This document shows, one piece after another, positions 1 through 12,937 of a stretch of 64,000 nt of DNA (position 1 is the first letter of the stretch; each line of letters opens with the position of its first letter). This stretch comes from Methylotenera sp. L2L1 (lineage in GTDB: Bacteria; Pseudomonadota; Gammaproteobacteria; Burkholderiales; Methylophilaceae), in contig NZ_JQMG01000001.1 of assembly GCF_000744605.1 (NCBI RefSeq), positions 1,736,001 to 1,800,000 on the forward strand, given 5' to 3'. Below the pieces are notes generated by a model, which saw only the letters and a program-made list of their open reading frames with translations, was not told where the DNA came from and ran no database searches. The position numbers and the translations under genes are program-made.

Positions 1-1007
<1,007 letters not shown>

Positions 1008-1086
1008 TTTCTGTTTGATTGCTGATGATTAAGTTTTTTTAATTTAGGTCCTTATCTAGCGAGTTTGGTTTCTCGCGGATAATGGC

Positions 1087-1560
1087 TTAATCAACTTGTG
1101 TGATGGTCATTTCACCTTTGTAAAGGCGGATGTCCATTCGCCCTAGAAATGACATGCCAAGCAATATGTCACCATCCAAGCCAGGCGCAATCATCGCAGC
1201 CACATTATTTGCATGCACGCCACCGATTTTCACTGATTCTAATCTCACCATGTAGCCTATGCTTTCACCGTTTGCGGTATTGGTTCTTACTGCGCTAATG
1301 CTCTTTAGGTTAAGTTTGTCTGCTATAGATTGTGATATCGCTACGCCAGTGGCGCCAGTATCAACCAGTACATTCACTTTTACGCCGTTAATGAGTGCTT
1401 CTGTGCGGTAATGACCATCTAATCCCCGTTTGAGTACGACTGAACTAGCGTTACCTAGTTTGTAAATCTTGTTAGGGTTCTGGATGCTATCTGCTAGATA
1501 GTAAATCACACCTGCCAATGCTAACCAAACCAAAATAGAAATGAATGTGTTTCTTGACAT
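1087..1560 (-). CDS. Retropepsin-like aspartic protease family protein, membrane-anchored
   Basis: 157 residues. An N-terminal hydrophobic segment (about residues 5-25) probably anchors it in the inner membrane with the rest in the periplasm. The aspartic protease signature VDTGATGVAIS lies near residues 67-77, and a second family block, LLGMSFLGRM, lies near the C-terminus. This matches the clan AA / TIGR02281 group of single-domain proteases that dimerise to form the active site, like retroviral protease. Its substrate is unknown. It is last of a leftward trio with the DUF3307 gene (5-bp gap) and iscX. Family call is solid, physiological role is not known. Confidence 0.8.
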   Translation of the reverse strand: MSRNTFISILVWLALAGVIYYLADSIQNPNKIYKLGNASSVVLKRGLDGHYRTEALINGVKVNVLVDTGATGVAISQSIADKLNLKSISAVRTNTANGESIGYMVRLESVKIGGVHANNVAAMIAPGLDGDILLGMSFLGRMDIRLYKGEMTITQVD

Positions 1561-1565
1561 AAGTG

Positions 1566-1946
1566 TTATGCAAAGTTGAATGCAATGGCAATGATTGCAA
1601 AATAGGTGAGGTGATGTAGTAGCTGGTCAAAGCCTAGTAATATCCAAAACCACTCGCTGTTATTTGCCTTTAGGTCAAATTTCATGCTGATATTCATTTT
1701 GGCCCAATCAATATGGTAGTGGATTACCATATCAGCAAGCGCAAAAATCCATGCGGATGAACCAAGCCAGTAGATTAACGAGATGAAGGTGCCTGCGCCG
1801 TGTATAGCAGCATGTGCTATACCGCCGGCATGACCATAAGTGCCTTTGTTTTTGTACATCCAAGGGGATGCTTGTAATGGAAAGTCGCAGATGAAGTGCT
1901 TGATAAACAGGCACAAGAGCGCTACAAACATCGGGGTTTCAAGCAT
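1566..1946 (-). CDS. DUF3307 family integral membrane protein
   Basis: 126 residues with several hydrophobic stretches, so an inner-membrane protein. The N-terminal FIKHFICDFPLQ stretch with a nearby His-rich helix (HAAIHGAG) and the later DxxxHYHIDWAK segment match the DUF3307 family, whose function is not established. It sits between iscX (18-bp gap) and the retropepsin-like gene (5-bp gap), so the three are probably co-transcribed leftward. No functional claim is made beyond membrane location and family. Confidence 0.7.
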   Translation of the reverse strand: MLETPMFVALLCLFIKHFICDFPLQASPWMYKNKGTYGHAGGIAHAAIHGAGTFISLIYWLGSSAWIFALADMVIHYHIDWAKMNISMKFDLKANNSEWFWILLGFDQLLHHLTYFAIIAIAFNFA

Positions 1947-1964
1947 TGGTGCTAGCCTCCGGTG

Positions 1965-2159
1965 TTAGTCTGCTTCGTCAATCCATGCAAGCTGGATTGC
2001 CTCTAGAATTCTTTCTCCACATTTATCTGCGCTATCGCTAAACCCGTCGAGCTTGAGCACCCAATCCATTAGGTCTGTAAAACGAATTGTTTTCGGATCG
2101 ATATCCGGATGTTTATCGTAAAGCGCTTCCGCGATAGCTTGGCTGTCAGTCCACTTCAT
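1965..2159 (-). CDS. iscX: IscX, Fe-S cluster assembly accessory protein
   Basis: 64 residues, the usual length of IscX/YfhJ. The sequence opens MKWTDSQAIAEALYDKHPD and carries the acidic DLMDWVLKLDGFSDS block and an acidic C-terminus (IDEAD), the features of this small protein that binds IscS and iron and modulates cluster assembly. In many proteobacteria it is the last gene of the isc operon after fdx; here no isc gene is adjacent and it heads a group with DUF3307 and a retropepsin-like gene. The start has a good ribosome-binding site (AAGGAG about 9 nt upstream) and a TATAAT-like -10 on the minus strand at 2190-2185. Confidence 0.88.
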   Translation of the reverse strand: MKWTDSQAIAEALYDKHPDIDPKTIRFTDLMDWVLKLDGFSDSADKCGERILEAIQLAWIDEAD

Positions 2160-2232
2160 GCATCTATCTCCTTATAATTGATTGATTATAGCCTTGTCAG
2201 CCATAAAAATCATAGGTGGTGTGTCTATAGAC

Positions 2233-2267
2233 AAAAAAATCCCGTAGCACCTTGTAGGGTGTACGGG
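2233..2267 (-). terminator. Intrinsic terminator-like hairpin with T-run, upstream of iscX
   Basis: CCCGTA (2241-2246) and CACC (2248-2251) pair with GGTG (2258-2261) and TACGGG (2262-2267), with one bulged base and a 6-nt loop. On the minus strand the stem is followed by seven T (complement of 2233-2239). No gene ends just to its right on that strand, so it either closes a small RNA or acts in a leader of iscX. Confidence 0.6.
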
Positions 2268-2466
2268 CAAGGGGAGCGATTTTGGAGATATGCGCTTGAA
2301 TATATAAAAGCAAATACAGTGCCAATTAAAATATCATTAATATTCAATTGGTTGGTGATTTTACATTGGTGGTTGCTGCACCAATTTGAGCCAATGTGGT
2401 TGATATCAACCACAAATGTGTTGTAAGTGATTTTCTAGATTAAATTTTATAACTTGAATCTTCACT

Positions 2467-2495
2467 TTAACGATAAAGACTTGGCATGTTAAAAT
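2467..2495 (+). promoter_or_regulatory. Possible sigma-70 promoter of glyA
   Basis: TTAACG (2467-2472), 17-bp spacer, TAAAAT (2490-2495), 45 nt before the glyA ATG. Match to consensus is 4/6 and 5/6. Assigned by eye only. Confidence 0.35.
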
Positions 2496-2540
2496 GCGAA
2501 CAACTCCCTTTTATTCAAATATTTGGAAAACTAAAATACC

Positions 2541-3800
2541 ATGTCGCAAGCACCATTTAACTACGCCAATACTTTAAATCAAGCTGACCCTGCATTGTGG
2601 GGCATGATTGAGCAAGAAGTTGTGCGCCAACATGAACACATCGAGCTTATTGCTTCTGAAAACTACACTAGCCCAGCGGTAATGCAGGCGCAAGGTTCTC
2701 AGTTGACCAATAAGTATGCAGAAGGCTACCCAGGCAAACGTTTTTATGGTGGCTGTGAATATGTTGACCAAGTGGAACAACTTGCGATTGATCGTTTAAA
2801 AGCGCTATACGGTGCAGAGTATGCCAACGTGCAGCCGCATTCAGGTTCACAAGCCAACCAAGCGGTGTATTTCTCTATTTTGAAACCAGGTGACACCGTC
2901 ATGGGCATGAACTTAGGTCATGGTGGTCACTTGACGCATGGTTCACCAGCAAACCTTTCAGGTAAATTGTTTAACATCGTGCCATACGGCTTAAACGATA
3001 AAGAAGAAATCGACTACGACGAGATGGAGCGTATTGCCGTTGAGTGCAAACCAAAATTATTGATTGGCGGTGCTTCAGCTTATGCCTTGCGTTTTGACTG
3101 GGCACGTATGGCTGAGATTGCCAAAAAAGTTGGTGCGTACTTCATGGTAGATATGGCGCACTATTCAGGCTTGATCGCTGCTGGTGTATACCCAAACCCA
3201 GTGCCGCATGCTGACTTTGTAACGTCAACCACACATAAAACTTTGCGCGGCCCACGTGGCGGTATCATTATGGCTAAAGCTGAGTTTGAAAAATCATTGA
3301 ACTCAAGCGTGTTCCCAAGCTTGCAAGGCGGCCCATTGATGCACGTGATTGCAGCCAAGGCGACAGCATTCTTGGAAGCAGCACAACCAGAATTCAAAAC
3401 TTATCAAGCACAAGTGATTAAAAATGCACAAGCGATGGCTGAAACATTGACTGCACGTGGTTTACGCATTATTTCAGGCCGTACAGAGTCACATATGTTT
3501 ATGGTGGATTTACGTCCAAAAGGCTTAACTGGTAAAGCTGCTGATGCCGCACTAGGTTTGGCACATATTACTGTGAACAAAAATGCGATTCCTAACGACC
3601 CAGAGAGCCCATTCGTAACTTCTGGTATTCGTATCGGTGCACCAGCCATTACTACACGTGGCTTCAAAGAAGAAGAAGCGCGCTTGGTAGCAAACCTGAT
3701 TGCTGACGTTTTAGATAATCCAACTGATGAAGCTGTGATTGCTGCAACCAAAGTTAAAGTACATGCTTTAACTGCAAGATTCCCTGTGTACCAAGGTTAA
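2541..3800 (+). CDS. glyA: Serine hydroxymethyltransferase
   Basis: PLP enzyme converting serine and tetrahydrofolate to glycine and 5,10-methylene-THF, the main entry of C1 units to folate. 419 residues, normal length. The PLP-binding lysine lies in [13 protein letters not shown] (Lys233), and the N-terminal [19 protein letters not shown] block, the VDMAHYSGL motif with the PLP-ring aspartate, and the [12 protein letters not shown] segment are all present. The ATG is followed by [12 protein letters not shown]. It lies 23 bp before nrdR, probably one transcript with nrdR and ribD, a combination common in betaproteobacteria. In a methylotroph this enzyme also joins the C1-folate pool to amino acid synthesis. 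Confidence 0.97.
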   Translation: MSQAPFNYANTLNQADPALWGMIEQEVVRQHEHIELIASENYTSPAVMQAQGSQLTNKYAEGYPGKRFYGGCEYVDQVEQLAIDRLKALYGAEYANVQPHSGSQANQAVYFSILKPGDTVMGMNLGHGGHLTHGSPANLSGKLFNIVPYGLNDKEEIDYDEMERIAVECKPKLLIGGASAYALRFDWARMAEIAKKVGAYFMVDMAHYSGLIAAGVYPNPVPHADFVTSTTHKTLRGPRGGIIMAKAEFEKSLNSSVFPSLQGGPLMHVIAAKATAFLEAAQPEFKTYQAQVIKNAQAMAETLTARGLRIISGRTESHMFMVDLRPKGLTGKAADAALGLAHITVNKNAIPNDPESPFVTSGIRIGAPAITTRGFKEEEARLVANLIADVLDNPTDEAVIAATKVKVHALTARFPVYQG

Positions 3801-3823
3801 TTAAAGCTAGTTTAAGGCTAATT

Positions 3824-4309
3824 GTGAAGTGTCCTTTTTGTGGAACAGATGATACCCAAGTCATTGACTCTAGAGTCAATGATGAGGGTGACTCCATTCG
3901 TCGCCGCCGTAAATGCGGCGCATGTGATAAGCGCTTTACTACCTATGAAACGGCAGAACTGCATTTACCACAAGTTGTGAAGCAAAATGGCACACGTGAA
4001 GAATTTAAGCGCGAAAAGTTAAGGGTGTCATTTACGCGTGCGTTGCATAAACGCCCAGTACCGACAGAGTACGTGGATAAAGCACTAGACCATGTCACAC
4101 AAAAGATATTGGCGCGCGGCGAGCGCGAGGTGCATGCCAGAGACCTAGGTGAAATGGTGATGCATGAGCTTAAAATGATGGATAAAGTGGCCTATATCCG
4201 TTTTGCCTCTGTATACCGGAGCTTCTCTGATGTGGATGACTTTAATGATGTTATCCGTGATTTAGACAAGCAAGCCGTGGCGCCTAAACGCCGCACTACC
4301 GATACTTAA
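3824..4309 (+). CDS. nrdR: NrdR, transcriptional repressor of ribonucleotide reductase genes
   Basis: 161 residues, starting at GTG. An N-terminal zinc ribbon (MKCPFCG at residues 1-7, then [12 protein letters not shown] near 31-43) is followed by the ATP-cone domain (about residues 48-138) that senses ATP/dATP. The basic RRRRK run in the zinc ribbon is typical. NrdR binds NrdR boxes upstream of nrd operons, none of which is in this window. It is slightly longer than the usual 150 residues because of a basic C-terminal tail (KRRTTDT). Located between glyA and ribD in the same direction. Confidence 0.95.
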   Translation: MKCPFCGTDDTQVIDSRVNDEGDSIRRRRKCGACDKRFTTYETAELHLPQVVKQNGTREEFKREKLRVSFTRALHKRPVPTEYVDKALDHVTQKILARGEREVHARDLGEMVMHELKMMDKVAYIRFASVYRSFSDVDDFNDVIRDLDKQAVAPKRRTTDT

Positions 4310-4354
4310 AATGCCACCAATCTATCGTTAACCCATCGATATCCTCCAACGTTT

Positions 4355-5473
4355 TTGTCTACATTATCCACATCTGATTACACATATATGAACCTTGCAT
4401 TGCGCTTGGCAGCGCAGGGTTTATACACCACGCAACCTAACCCTAGGGTAGGTTGCGTCATCGTTCGCGATAATCAAATTGTTGGGCAAGGCGCACATCT
4501 TAAAGCGGGCGAACCACATGCTGAGGTATTTGCACTGCGGCAGGCGGGTGCGCTAACAGAAGGCGCTGATGTTTACGTGACATTGGAGCCATGTAGCCAT
4601 TTTGGTAAAACACCGCCCTGCGTACAAGCCGTGCTTGCAGCAAAACCCAAGCGCGTGATTATTGCCATGCAAGACCCTAACCCGTTGGTGGCTGGGCGTG
4701 GGGTGGCTGCCCTGCGTGCGCAAGGCGTAGAAGTTGTGGTCGGTTTGCTGGAGCATGAGGCCGTTGCGCTGAATGTAGGTTTTGTTGCACGCATGACGCG
4801 TGGTTTGCCCTATGTGCGCAGCAAAATCGCTGCGAGTTTAGATGGCCGCACCGCACTCAGTAACGGTAAAAGCCAGTGGATTACTGGTGAAGCTGCGCGG
4901 CAAGATGTGCAGCACTGGCGCGCGCAGTCTTGTGTGATTTTAACTGGTATCGGCACGGTGTTGGCTGATGACCCGAGCATGACCGTACGTTTAGACTCAG
5001 CCATTCGCCAGCCAATGCGCGTGGTTGTGGATAGTCGTTTACAAATACCATTAGACAGTAAAATGTTGGAGCCATCGATGTTGACACATAGCCCAGTGCT
5101 TGTAGCATACGCGGCAGATGCACAGCAGCGTGCTGTGGTCTTGAAAGCTAAAGGTGCCGAGCTGATTGCTATCCCTAATCAAAGGCAGCAGGTAGATTTA
5201 CAGCAGCTGTTGCAAGTGCTAGCGCAACGCGGTGTGAATGAAGTGCTAGTTGAGGCAGGGCAGGGGTTGAACGGTGCATTGCTGCATGCCGGCCTGATCG
5301 ATGAGCTTGTATTCTATTATGCTCCCAAGCTGATGGGTGGCGCCGCGCACGGTATGTTTGCTATGCCGGAGTTCACATCCATGCAGCAAGTGCCAGATTT
5401 GCAGGTGTTGGATGTGCGTCAGGTTGGCGCTGACATTCGCGTGCGTGCCAAGCCTGTAGGATGTGCAGTTTAG
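4355..5473 (+). CDS. ribD: RibD, bifunctional riboflavin deaminase / reductase
   Basis: Catalyses the second and third steps of riboflavin synthesis: deamination of the pyrimidine intermediate and reduction of its ribose side chain. The N-terminal deaminase domain shows the zinc motif HAEVFALRQAG and PCSHFGKTPPC; the reductase domain begins near YVRSKIAASLDGRTAL and includes LTGIGTVLADDP. 372 residues, normal. The start is uncertain: TTG at 4355 keeps the DYTYM segment that aligns with the start of known RibD, while the first ATG is at 4388, after that segment. No clear ribosome-binding site precedes either. It is in the same frame as nrdR, 45 bp after its stop codon. Confidence 0.93.
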   Translation: MSTLSTSDYTYMNLALRLAAQGLYTTQPNPRVGCVIVRDNQIVGQGAHLKAGEPHAEVFALRQAGALTEGADVYVTLEPCSHFGKTPPCVQAVLAAKPKRVIIAMQDPNPLVAGRGVAALRAQGVEVVVGLLEHEAVALNVGFVARMTRGLPYVRSKIAASLDGRTALSNGKSQWITGEAARQDVQHWRAQSCVILTGIGTVLADDPSMTVRLDSAIRQPMRVVVDSRLQIPLDSKMLEPSMLTHSPVLVAYAADAQQRAVVLKAKGAELIAIPNQRQQVDLQQLLQVLAQRGVNEVLVEAGQGLNGALLHAGLIDELVFYYAPKLMGGAAHGMFAMPEFTSMQQVPDLQVLDVRQVGADIRVRAKPVGCAV

Positions 5474-5599
5474 TGCTTATAATGGTGCTGTCGCATCAAT
5501 TTTTAGTAGCGTAGAACTAACGCCTATTGATGTATGGTCACAATCATTGTGCACTTGTATTTGGCATTATGTTAGCGCTTAAATAGAAATGGAATCATC

Positions 5600-6412
5600 A
5601 TGCTGATAGATACCCACTGCCATCTGGATGCAGCCGAGTTTGACGCTGACCGCGATAATGTCGTGCGTGCTGCATTTAAGAATGGGGTGTCTGGTATTGT
5701 GGTGCCCGCTGTGGTGCGTTCTAACTTTGATGCTGTCATCAACCTATGTCAGCACTACCAAAACTGCGTGTACGCGCTTGGCGTGCATCCCATGTATGTG
5801 GAACAATCTTCATTAGACGACATCGACCAGTTGCGTGTCTATGTGCAAAATCACCAGCCTGTTGCCATTGGTGAAATTGGTTTGGATTACTTTTTAACCA
5901 ATCCAACCAGTCACCCTGAAAACATTAAACTACAAACGCATTTCTTTATAGAGCAGCTTAGGATTGCGCAAGCGTATGACTTACCGGTTATTTTGCATGT
6001 GCGGCAGGCGATAGACGATATCTTGAAGCAATTACGCAAATATAAAGTTAAAGGCGGGATTGCACATGCCTTTAACGGCAGCATTCAGCAGGCCGAGCAG
6101 TTTATGGCCTTAGGGTTTAAATTGGGGTTTGGCGGTGCAATGACTTATCCCCGTGCGTTACGAATTCGTGCATTAGCGACGCAGCTTCCCTTAGAGGCTA
6201 TCGTGCTGGAAACTGATGCTCCAGATATTCCACCAGAGTGGTTGGGAACAGCTGGCAGAAACAGCCCAGCTGAGGTGCTAAAAATTGCACAGGTTTTAGC
6301 AGATTTAAGGCAGGTTGATGTGGCTCAAGTGCTTGATATTACTGGCGCCAACGCTATAAAAATCATGCCAAAATTAGCTGACTTATGCACACCAGTTAAT
6401 GCACTACATTAA
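5600..6412 (+). CDS. TatD-family metal-dependent hydrolase / DNase
   Basis: 270 residues. TIM-barrel amidohydrolase of the TatD type: N-terminal metal ligands in DTHCHLD (His6, His8), the metal-bridging glutamate in AIGEIGLDYF, a histidine in LPVILHVRQA, another in GGIAHAFNGS, and the final aspartate in LETDAPDIPP. Family members are 3'-5' exonucleases or act in D-aminoacyl-tRNA or DNA-fragment processing; which paralogue (TatD, YcfH, YjjV) this is cannot be settled from sequence alone. It lies 126 bp after ribD in the same direction and probably has its own promoter. Confidence 0.88.
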   Translation: MLIDTHCHLDAAEFDADRDNVVRAAFKNGVSGIVVPAVVRSNFDAVINLCQHYQNCVYALGVHPMYVEQSSLDDIDQLRVYVQNHQPVAIGEIGLDYFLTNPTSHPENIKLQTHFFIEQLRIAQAYDLPVILHVRQAIDDILKQLRKYKVKGGIAHAFNGSIQQAEQFMALGFKLGFGGAMTYPRALRIRALATQLPLEAIVLETDAPDIPPEWLGTAGRNSPAEVLKIAQVLADLRQVDVAQVLDITGANAIKIMPKLADLCTPVNALH

Positions 6413-6557
6413 GAATGCCAAAAAAACGTTAACAATCAATGGGTGTTTTGTAAGTGATTGATTTTTATAGATTAAATAATAGATTAAAAAATAAGCGATT
6501 TAAAAAAAACCTTATAAATTGGTATGTTACGTTTTTAAGTCACAATAATTCACAAAG

Positions 6558-6576
6558 TTATCCACAGATATTGTGG
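6558..6576 (+). repeat. 19-bp dyad with DnaA box, copy 1
   Basis: TTATCCACAGATATTGTGG in the 254-bp AT-rich gap (6413-6666) before mtnA. It contains the perfect DnaA box TTATCCACA and an inverted repeat CCACA / TGTGG. The same arrangement with other central bases recurs at 33064, 34286 and (reverse strand) 42272. Confidence 0.65.
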
Positions 6577-6666
6577 GTAGTATTTTAAGTTCTCGGGAAC
6601 TTTTTAGAAGTCAATATTTATATTTAATAATTTTTATAAAAAAGCGTATAAATCGTTAGGGTTTTC

Positions 6667-7761
6667 ATGTTAGTAAATCATCAGCAATACCGTACTATTT
6701 GGCCCAATTTTGAGTATGCACAAGCCTGTGTGGAGATTATTGACCAGACCAAGCTGCCTCACGTTTTTGAGGTGGCTAAGGTGGCAACGCTGGCACAGAT
6801 GATAGTGGCGATTAAAACCATGCAGGTGCGTGGTGCACCTTTGATCGGCGCAGCGGCAGCTTACGGAATTGCACTTTCCGCTTTAGATAGCTGTTCTGAT
6901 CTGCATTTGCAGCAGTCAGCAGAGCAGTTGATTGCCAGCCGCCCAACCGCGGTGAATTTGAAGTGGGCGGTACAGCGTATGCTGAGTGCTTTACTCAGAT
7001 TGCCAGACACGCAACGTCAATCTGCAGCATGGTCAGAAGCTGCGCAAATTTGTGATGAAGATGTGCGGCTGAATCAGGCAATTGGTGCACATGGCCTGAC
7101 TTTAATCCAGGCCCAGCATCAGCAAAAAGCACGCACCATTAATATACTCACGCATTGCAATGCAGGTTGGCTGGCAACGGTGGATTTTGGTACGGCGTTA
7201 GCGCCGATTTACGCAGCACATAATGCAGGCATTGATGTGCATGTGTGGGTGGGTGAAACGCGCCCGCGTAACCAAGGTGCTAGTTTAACGGCATGGGAGC
7301 TGGGTCAACACGGTGTGCCACATACGGTGGTTAGCGATAATGCCGGTGGGCATTTGATGCAGCAGGGGCAGGTAGATATGGTAATTGTGGGCGCCGATCG
7401 CGTCACCGCGACAGGTGATGTGTGTAATAAAATTGGCACCTATTTAAAAGCGTTAGCAGCGTTTGATAGCGTGGCGCTGGGGCATCATGTGCCTTTTTAT
7501 GCGGCGGTGCCGTCACCTACCATTGATTGGACGATAGAAGACGGTGTGAAATCGATTGAGATTGAAGAGCGCGGTGCAGAAGAGCTGTCTTGGATGAGCG
7601 GCAAGCTGGCCGATGGTACGATTGCCGCGGTGAACATATTGCCGCATGGTACCCGGGTGGCAAATCCGGCATTTGATGTGACGCCGGCAAGGCTGGTGAC
7701 GGGAATCATCACTGAGCAGGGCGTTTTTTCGCCACAGCAATTAAGCGCCATGCAACGATAA
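6667..7761 (+). CDS. mtnA: S-methyl-5-thioribose-1-phosphate isomerase
   Basis: Converts methylthioribose-1-phosphate (and in some bacteria 5-deoxyribose-1-phosphate) to the ribulose form. 364 residues, normal. Diagnostic motifs: [16 protein letters not shown] near residues 52-67, the catalytic cysteine in [21 protein letters not shown], and the catalytic aspartate in [19 protein letters not shown]; it is thus the MtnA type and not an eIF2B subunit. The aldolase gene starts 4-16 bp downstream, so the two are an operon. No mtnK, mtnP or mtnN lies nearby, and no mtnC/mtnD for the classic methionine salvage pathway. Confidence 0.95.
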   Translation: MLVNHQQYRTIWPNFEYAQACVEIIDQTKLPHVFEVAKVATLAQMIVAIKTMQVRGAPLIGAAAAYGIALSALDSCSDLHLQQSAEQLIASRPTAVNLKWAVQRMLSALLRLPDTQRQSAAWSEAAQICDEDVRLNQAIGAHGLTLIQAQHQQKARTINILTHCNAGWLATVDFGTALAPIYAAHNAGIDVHVWVGETRPRNQGASLTAWELGQHGVPHTVVSDNAGGHLMQQGQVDMVIVGADRVTATGDVCNKIGTYLKALAAFDSVALGHHVPFYAAVPSPTIDWTIEDGVKSIEIEERGAEELSWMSGKLADGTIAAVNILPHGTRVANPAFDVTPARLVTGIITEQGVFSPQQLSAMQR

Positions 7762-7765
7762 TCGG

Positions 7766-8446
7766 ATGGATATTGCGATGATAGAAAATCTACAGCACGC
7801 ACGCGAGCAGCTACTATCAATGAGTCGGCAGCTTTGTGCGCTGGAGCTGAATCGTGGAACCTCAGGTAATGCAAGTGTCAGAGTAAGCAGTGCGCAAGGA
7901 CAGTTAGGTTTGCTTGTCACCCCTTCGGGTATGGCAGTCGATAAAATGACACTAGATGATTTAGTGTGGATGGATTTTTCAGGCAATGCGCAAGGGCATC
8001 GTGCACCATCGAGTGAGTGGCGATTTCATGTGGATATCATGCGGCAAAAACCAGAGGTGAATGCTGTGATTCATACCCATAGTATGTTTGCCACTACATT
8101 AAGTACGTTGCGTCGAGATATTCCCGCATTCCATTACATGATAGCAATGGCCGGTGGCGATAGCATCCGCTGTGCGCCATACGCGCTCTTTGGCAGTCAG
8201 CAGTTGTCAGATAATGCCTTGCTTGCATTGGATCAAAGAAACGCATGCTTGTTAGCAAACCACGGCATGATTGCCATTGGCACTAGCGCAGAAAAGGCGC
8301 TCAATGTGACGGTGGAGGTGGAAACTTTATGTGAACAGTATTTACGAGCGTTGCAGATTGGGGAGCCGTACATTTTGACTCAGCAAGAAATGAAAGAGGT
8401 TTATGAGCAGTTTAAGGGATATGGCGCGTGGGCCAATAACCCTTAA
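7766..8446 (+). CDS. Class II aldolase (fuculose-phosphate aldolase-like), partner of MtnA
   Basis: 226 residues. Zinc-dependent class II aldolase/adducin fold: GTSGNASVR near residues 31-39, VTPSG at 51-55, active-site glutamate at Glu84 in SSEWRFH, zinc ligands His103 and His105 in IHTHS, and the third histidine in LLANHGM. Classic MtnB (methylthioribulose-1-phosphate dehydratase) belongs to the same superfamily, so the reaction is not fixed by the fold. Because it is coupled to mtnA and no other methionine salvage gene is near, it may cleave 5-deoxyribulose- or methylthioribulose-1-phosphate to DHAP and an aldehyde (the DHAP shunt). ATG at 7778 is an alternative start. Confidence 0.8.
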   Translation: MDIAMIENLQHAREQLLSMSRQLCALELNRGTSGNASVRVSSAQGQLGLLVTPSGMAVDKMTLDDLVWMDFSGNAQGHRAPSSEWRFHVDIMRQKPEVNAVIHTHSMFATTLSTLRRDIPAFHYMIAMAGGDSIRCAPYALFGSQQLSDNALLALDQRNACLLANHGMIAIGTSAEKALNVTVEVETLCEQYLRALQIGEPYILTQQEMKEVYEQFKGYGAWANNP

Positions 8447-8473
8447 TCATCTAGGTGTGAAGAGGGCTAATGC

Positions 8474-8599
8474 TTACTCTTTGCTTTGTGGTCTGGCTGT
8501 CAGGAATAAACGCATAAAGAATGCCGCCATTAACAGCACAAACACAATGACCCCTAAACTTAATAACCCTGTAAACGTGCCAAACAGATTTGCATACAT
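8474..8599 (-). CDS. Small membrane protein, DUF3149-like, 41 residues
   Basis: A short minus-strand gene below usual length cut-offs. The ATG at 8599-8597 is preceded by GAGGAG about 9 nt upstream. The product begins MYANLFGTFTGLLSLG, has one hydrophobic helix (about residues 11-33) and a short basic tail ending PQSKE. This pattern (Leu-Phe, small residues, GLLSLGVIVF, then MxxFF) fits the DUF3149 family of tiny inner-membrane proteins common in betaproteobacteria; no function is known. It converges with the aldolase gene and is divergent from pyrG. Confidence 0.7.
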   Translation of the reverse strand: MYANLFGTFTGLLSLGVIVFVLLMAAFFMRLFLTARPQSKE

Positions 8600-8828
8600 T
8601 TTCTAGTCTCCTCAATAAAACATAATCACCTTTGATTAATGCATTGGTAATTTTATTCGGATGAGAATTCATTTGATTGATTTATATCAAAATTACGTTA
8701 TTTGCTTCAGATTAAGAATGGCGTTGTTCAAGATTGCCTTAACAAAGCTTTGCAAAAATAACCCCAGTAAAATAAACGCAGAATTAAGAGTTTTTATTTG
8801 TAGGTGTTAGGGCTTTAAAGTAAAATAG

Positions 8829-10490
<1,662 letters not shown>

Positions 10491-10510
10491 TCTGGCAATT
10501 AATACAGGTG

Positions 10511-10556
10511 TAGATAAACGCAATATGCATTGGGGTTTACAGCTAGCGTTTATCTA
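10511..10556. other. Inverted repeat between pyrG and kdsA
   Basis: TAGATAAACGC (10511-10521) and GCGTTTATCTA (10546-10556) are perfect 11-bp arms with a 24-nt loop. There is no T-run after it, so it is a possible RNA structure or processing site rather than a clear terminator. Confidence 0.45.
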
Positions 10557-10593
10557 TATCGGTTTTATCGCTAATATTTAAGGTGTTAATCGT

Positions 10594-11433
10594 ATGAAAT
10601 TATGTAACTTTGATGTGGGTCTTGAGCATCCACTATTTTTAATTGCAGGCCCATGTGTGATTGAGTCACAGCAAATGGCGATTGATACCGCCGGTCAGCT
10701 AAAAGAAATTGCCACAGCGCTCAATATCCCATTTATTTACAAGTCTTCTTACGACAAAGCTAACCGTAGCTCCAATAAAACATTCCGCGGCTTTGGCATG
10801 GATGAAGGTTTAAAGATTTTAGACCACGTACGTAGCCAAATCGGTGTGCCAATTTTGACCGATGTGCATACAGAAGAGCAGGTGCCGCATGTAGCTGCTG
10901 TGGTCGATGTATTGCAGACACCAGCATTTTTGTGCCGTCAAACAGACTTTATCACTGCCTGTGCACGTTCAGGCAAGCCGGTGAATATCAAAAAAGGCCA
11001 ATTTATGGCACCTGGCGATATGCGCAATGTGGTGCAAAAAGCCAAAGAAGCTAACGGCGGTGCAGACAATATTATGGTGTGCGAACGCGGCGCTTCATTT
11101 GGTTACAACACGTTAGTTTCAGATATGCGCGGACTTGCCATTATGCGTGAAACAGATTGCCCAGTGGTATTTGATGCCACACATTCTGTGCAGCAACCTG
11201 GCGGTCAAGGCGATAAAAGTGGTGGTCAGCGTGAGCATGTGCCTGTCTTAGCGCGTGCCGCAGTTGCTAGCGGCATTGCCGGTATTTTCATGGAAACCCA
11301 TCCTGATCCTGCAAAAGCACTATCGGATGGCCCAAATGCGTGGCCGTTGCACAAAATGAGAGATTTGTTAGAAGTCTTGGTAGATTTAGACAGATTAGTT
11401 AAAAAAGCTGGTTTTATTGAAAGTACGTTGTAA
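10594..11433 (+). CDS. kdsA: 3-deoxy-8-phosphooctulonate synthase (KDO-8-P synthase)
   Basis: Condenses phosphoenolpyruvate and arabinose-5-phosphate to KDO-8-phosphate for lipopolysaccharide inner core. 279 residues, normal. Family blocks are complete: [11 protein letters not shown] near residues 16-26, [12 protein letters not shown] near 50-61, [43 protein letters not shown] and [13 protein letters not shown]. An AAGGTG site precedes the ATG. The asparagine in YDKANRS fits the metal-independent class. Located between pyrG (103-bp gap) and eno (106-bp gap). Confidence 0.97.
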   Translation: MKLCNFDVGLEHPLFLIAGPCVIESQQMAIDTAGQLKEIATALNIPFIYKSSYDKANRSSNKTFRGFGMDEGLKILDHVRSQIGVPILTDVHTEEQVPHVAAVVDVLQTPAFLCRQTDFITACARSGKPVNIKKGQFMAPGDMRNVVQKAKEANGGADNIMVCERGASFGYNTLVSDMRGLAIMRETDCPVVFDATHSVQQPGGQGDKSGGQREHVPVLARAAVASGIAGIFMETHPDPAKALSDGPNAWPLHKMRDLLEVLVDLDRLVKKAGFIESTL

Positions 11434-11530
11434 AAAATAATTAGGCTGCTGTACGTAACTGTTAATTAAGCGTTTATGCGCAAACAGGTGTGCGTCTGAT
11501 TTATTGGTAGCCAAACGATTTAGAACTTAG

Positions 11531-12826
<1,296 letters not shown>

Positions 12827-12862
12827 TTTTATGATGCATTTGAATCGACCCCTGATTGCGAT

Positions 12863-12891
12863 TGAACGCTATGTTAGTTGCGTAGCGTTCA
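12863..12891. other. Hairpin between eno and ftsB
   Basis: TGAACGCTA (12863-12871) pairs perfectly with TAGCGTTCA (12883-12891) over an 11-nt loop. No T-run follows. It may slow or process the transcript so that eno and ftsB are expressed at different levels; this is inference. Confidence 0.4.
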
Positions 12892-12937
12892 CTTATGCGT
12901 CAGGTTTCCGTTCGATAGCCAATTTGAATAATTAAAA

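Larger units (their letters stand above)
2160..2540. other. Intergenic region between iscX and glyA, no convincing gene
   Basis: 381 bases between divergent iscX and glyA. It holds the minus-strand terminator-like hairpin at 2233-2267, the iscX -10 at 2185-2190 and a probable glyA promoter at 2467-2495. An 82-codon open frame on the plus strand and a 62-codon one on the minus strand have no recognisable protein character. Confidence 0.5.

Noticed and set aside
8403-8606. 67-codon plus-strand open frame after the aldolase gene
   Set aside because: Antisense to the 41-codon membrane peptide, which has the better ribosome-binding site and protein character.
10525-10581. An 18-codon hydrophobic open frame between pyrG and kdsA
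   Set aside because: No ribosome-binding site; overlaps the inverted repeat, and hydrophobicity follows from T-rich sequence.
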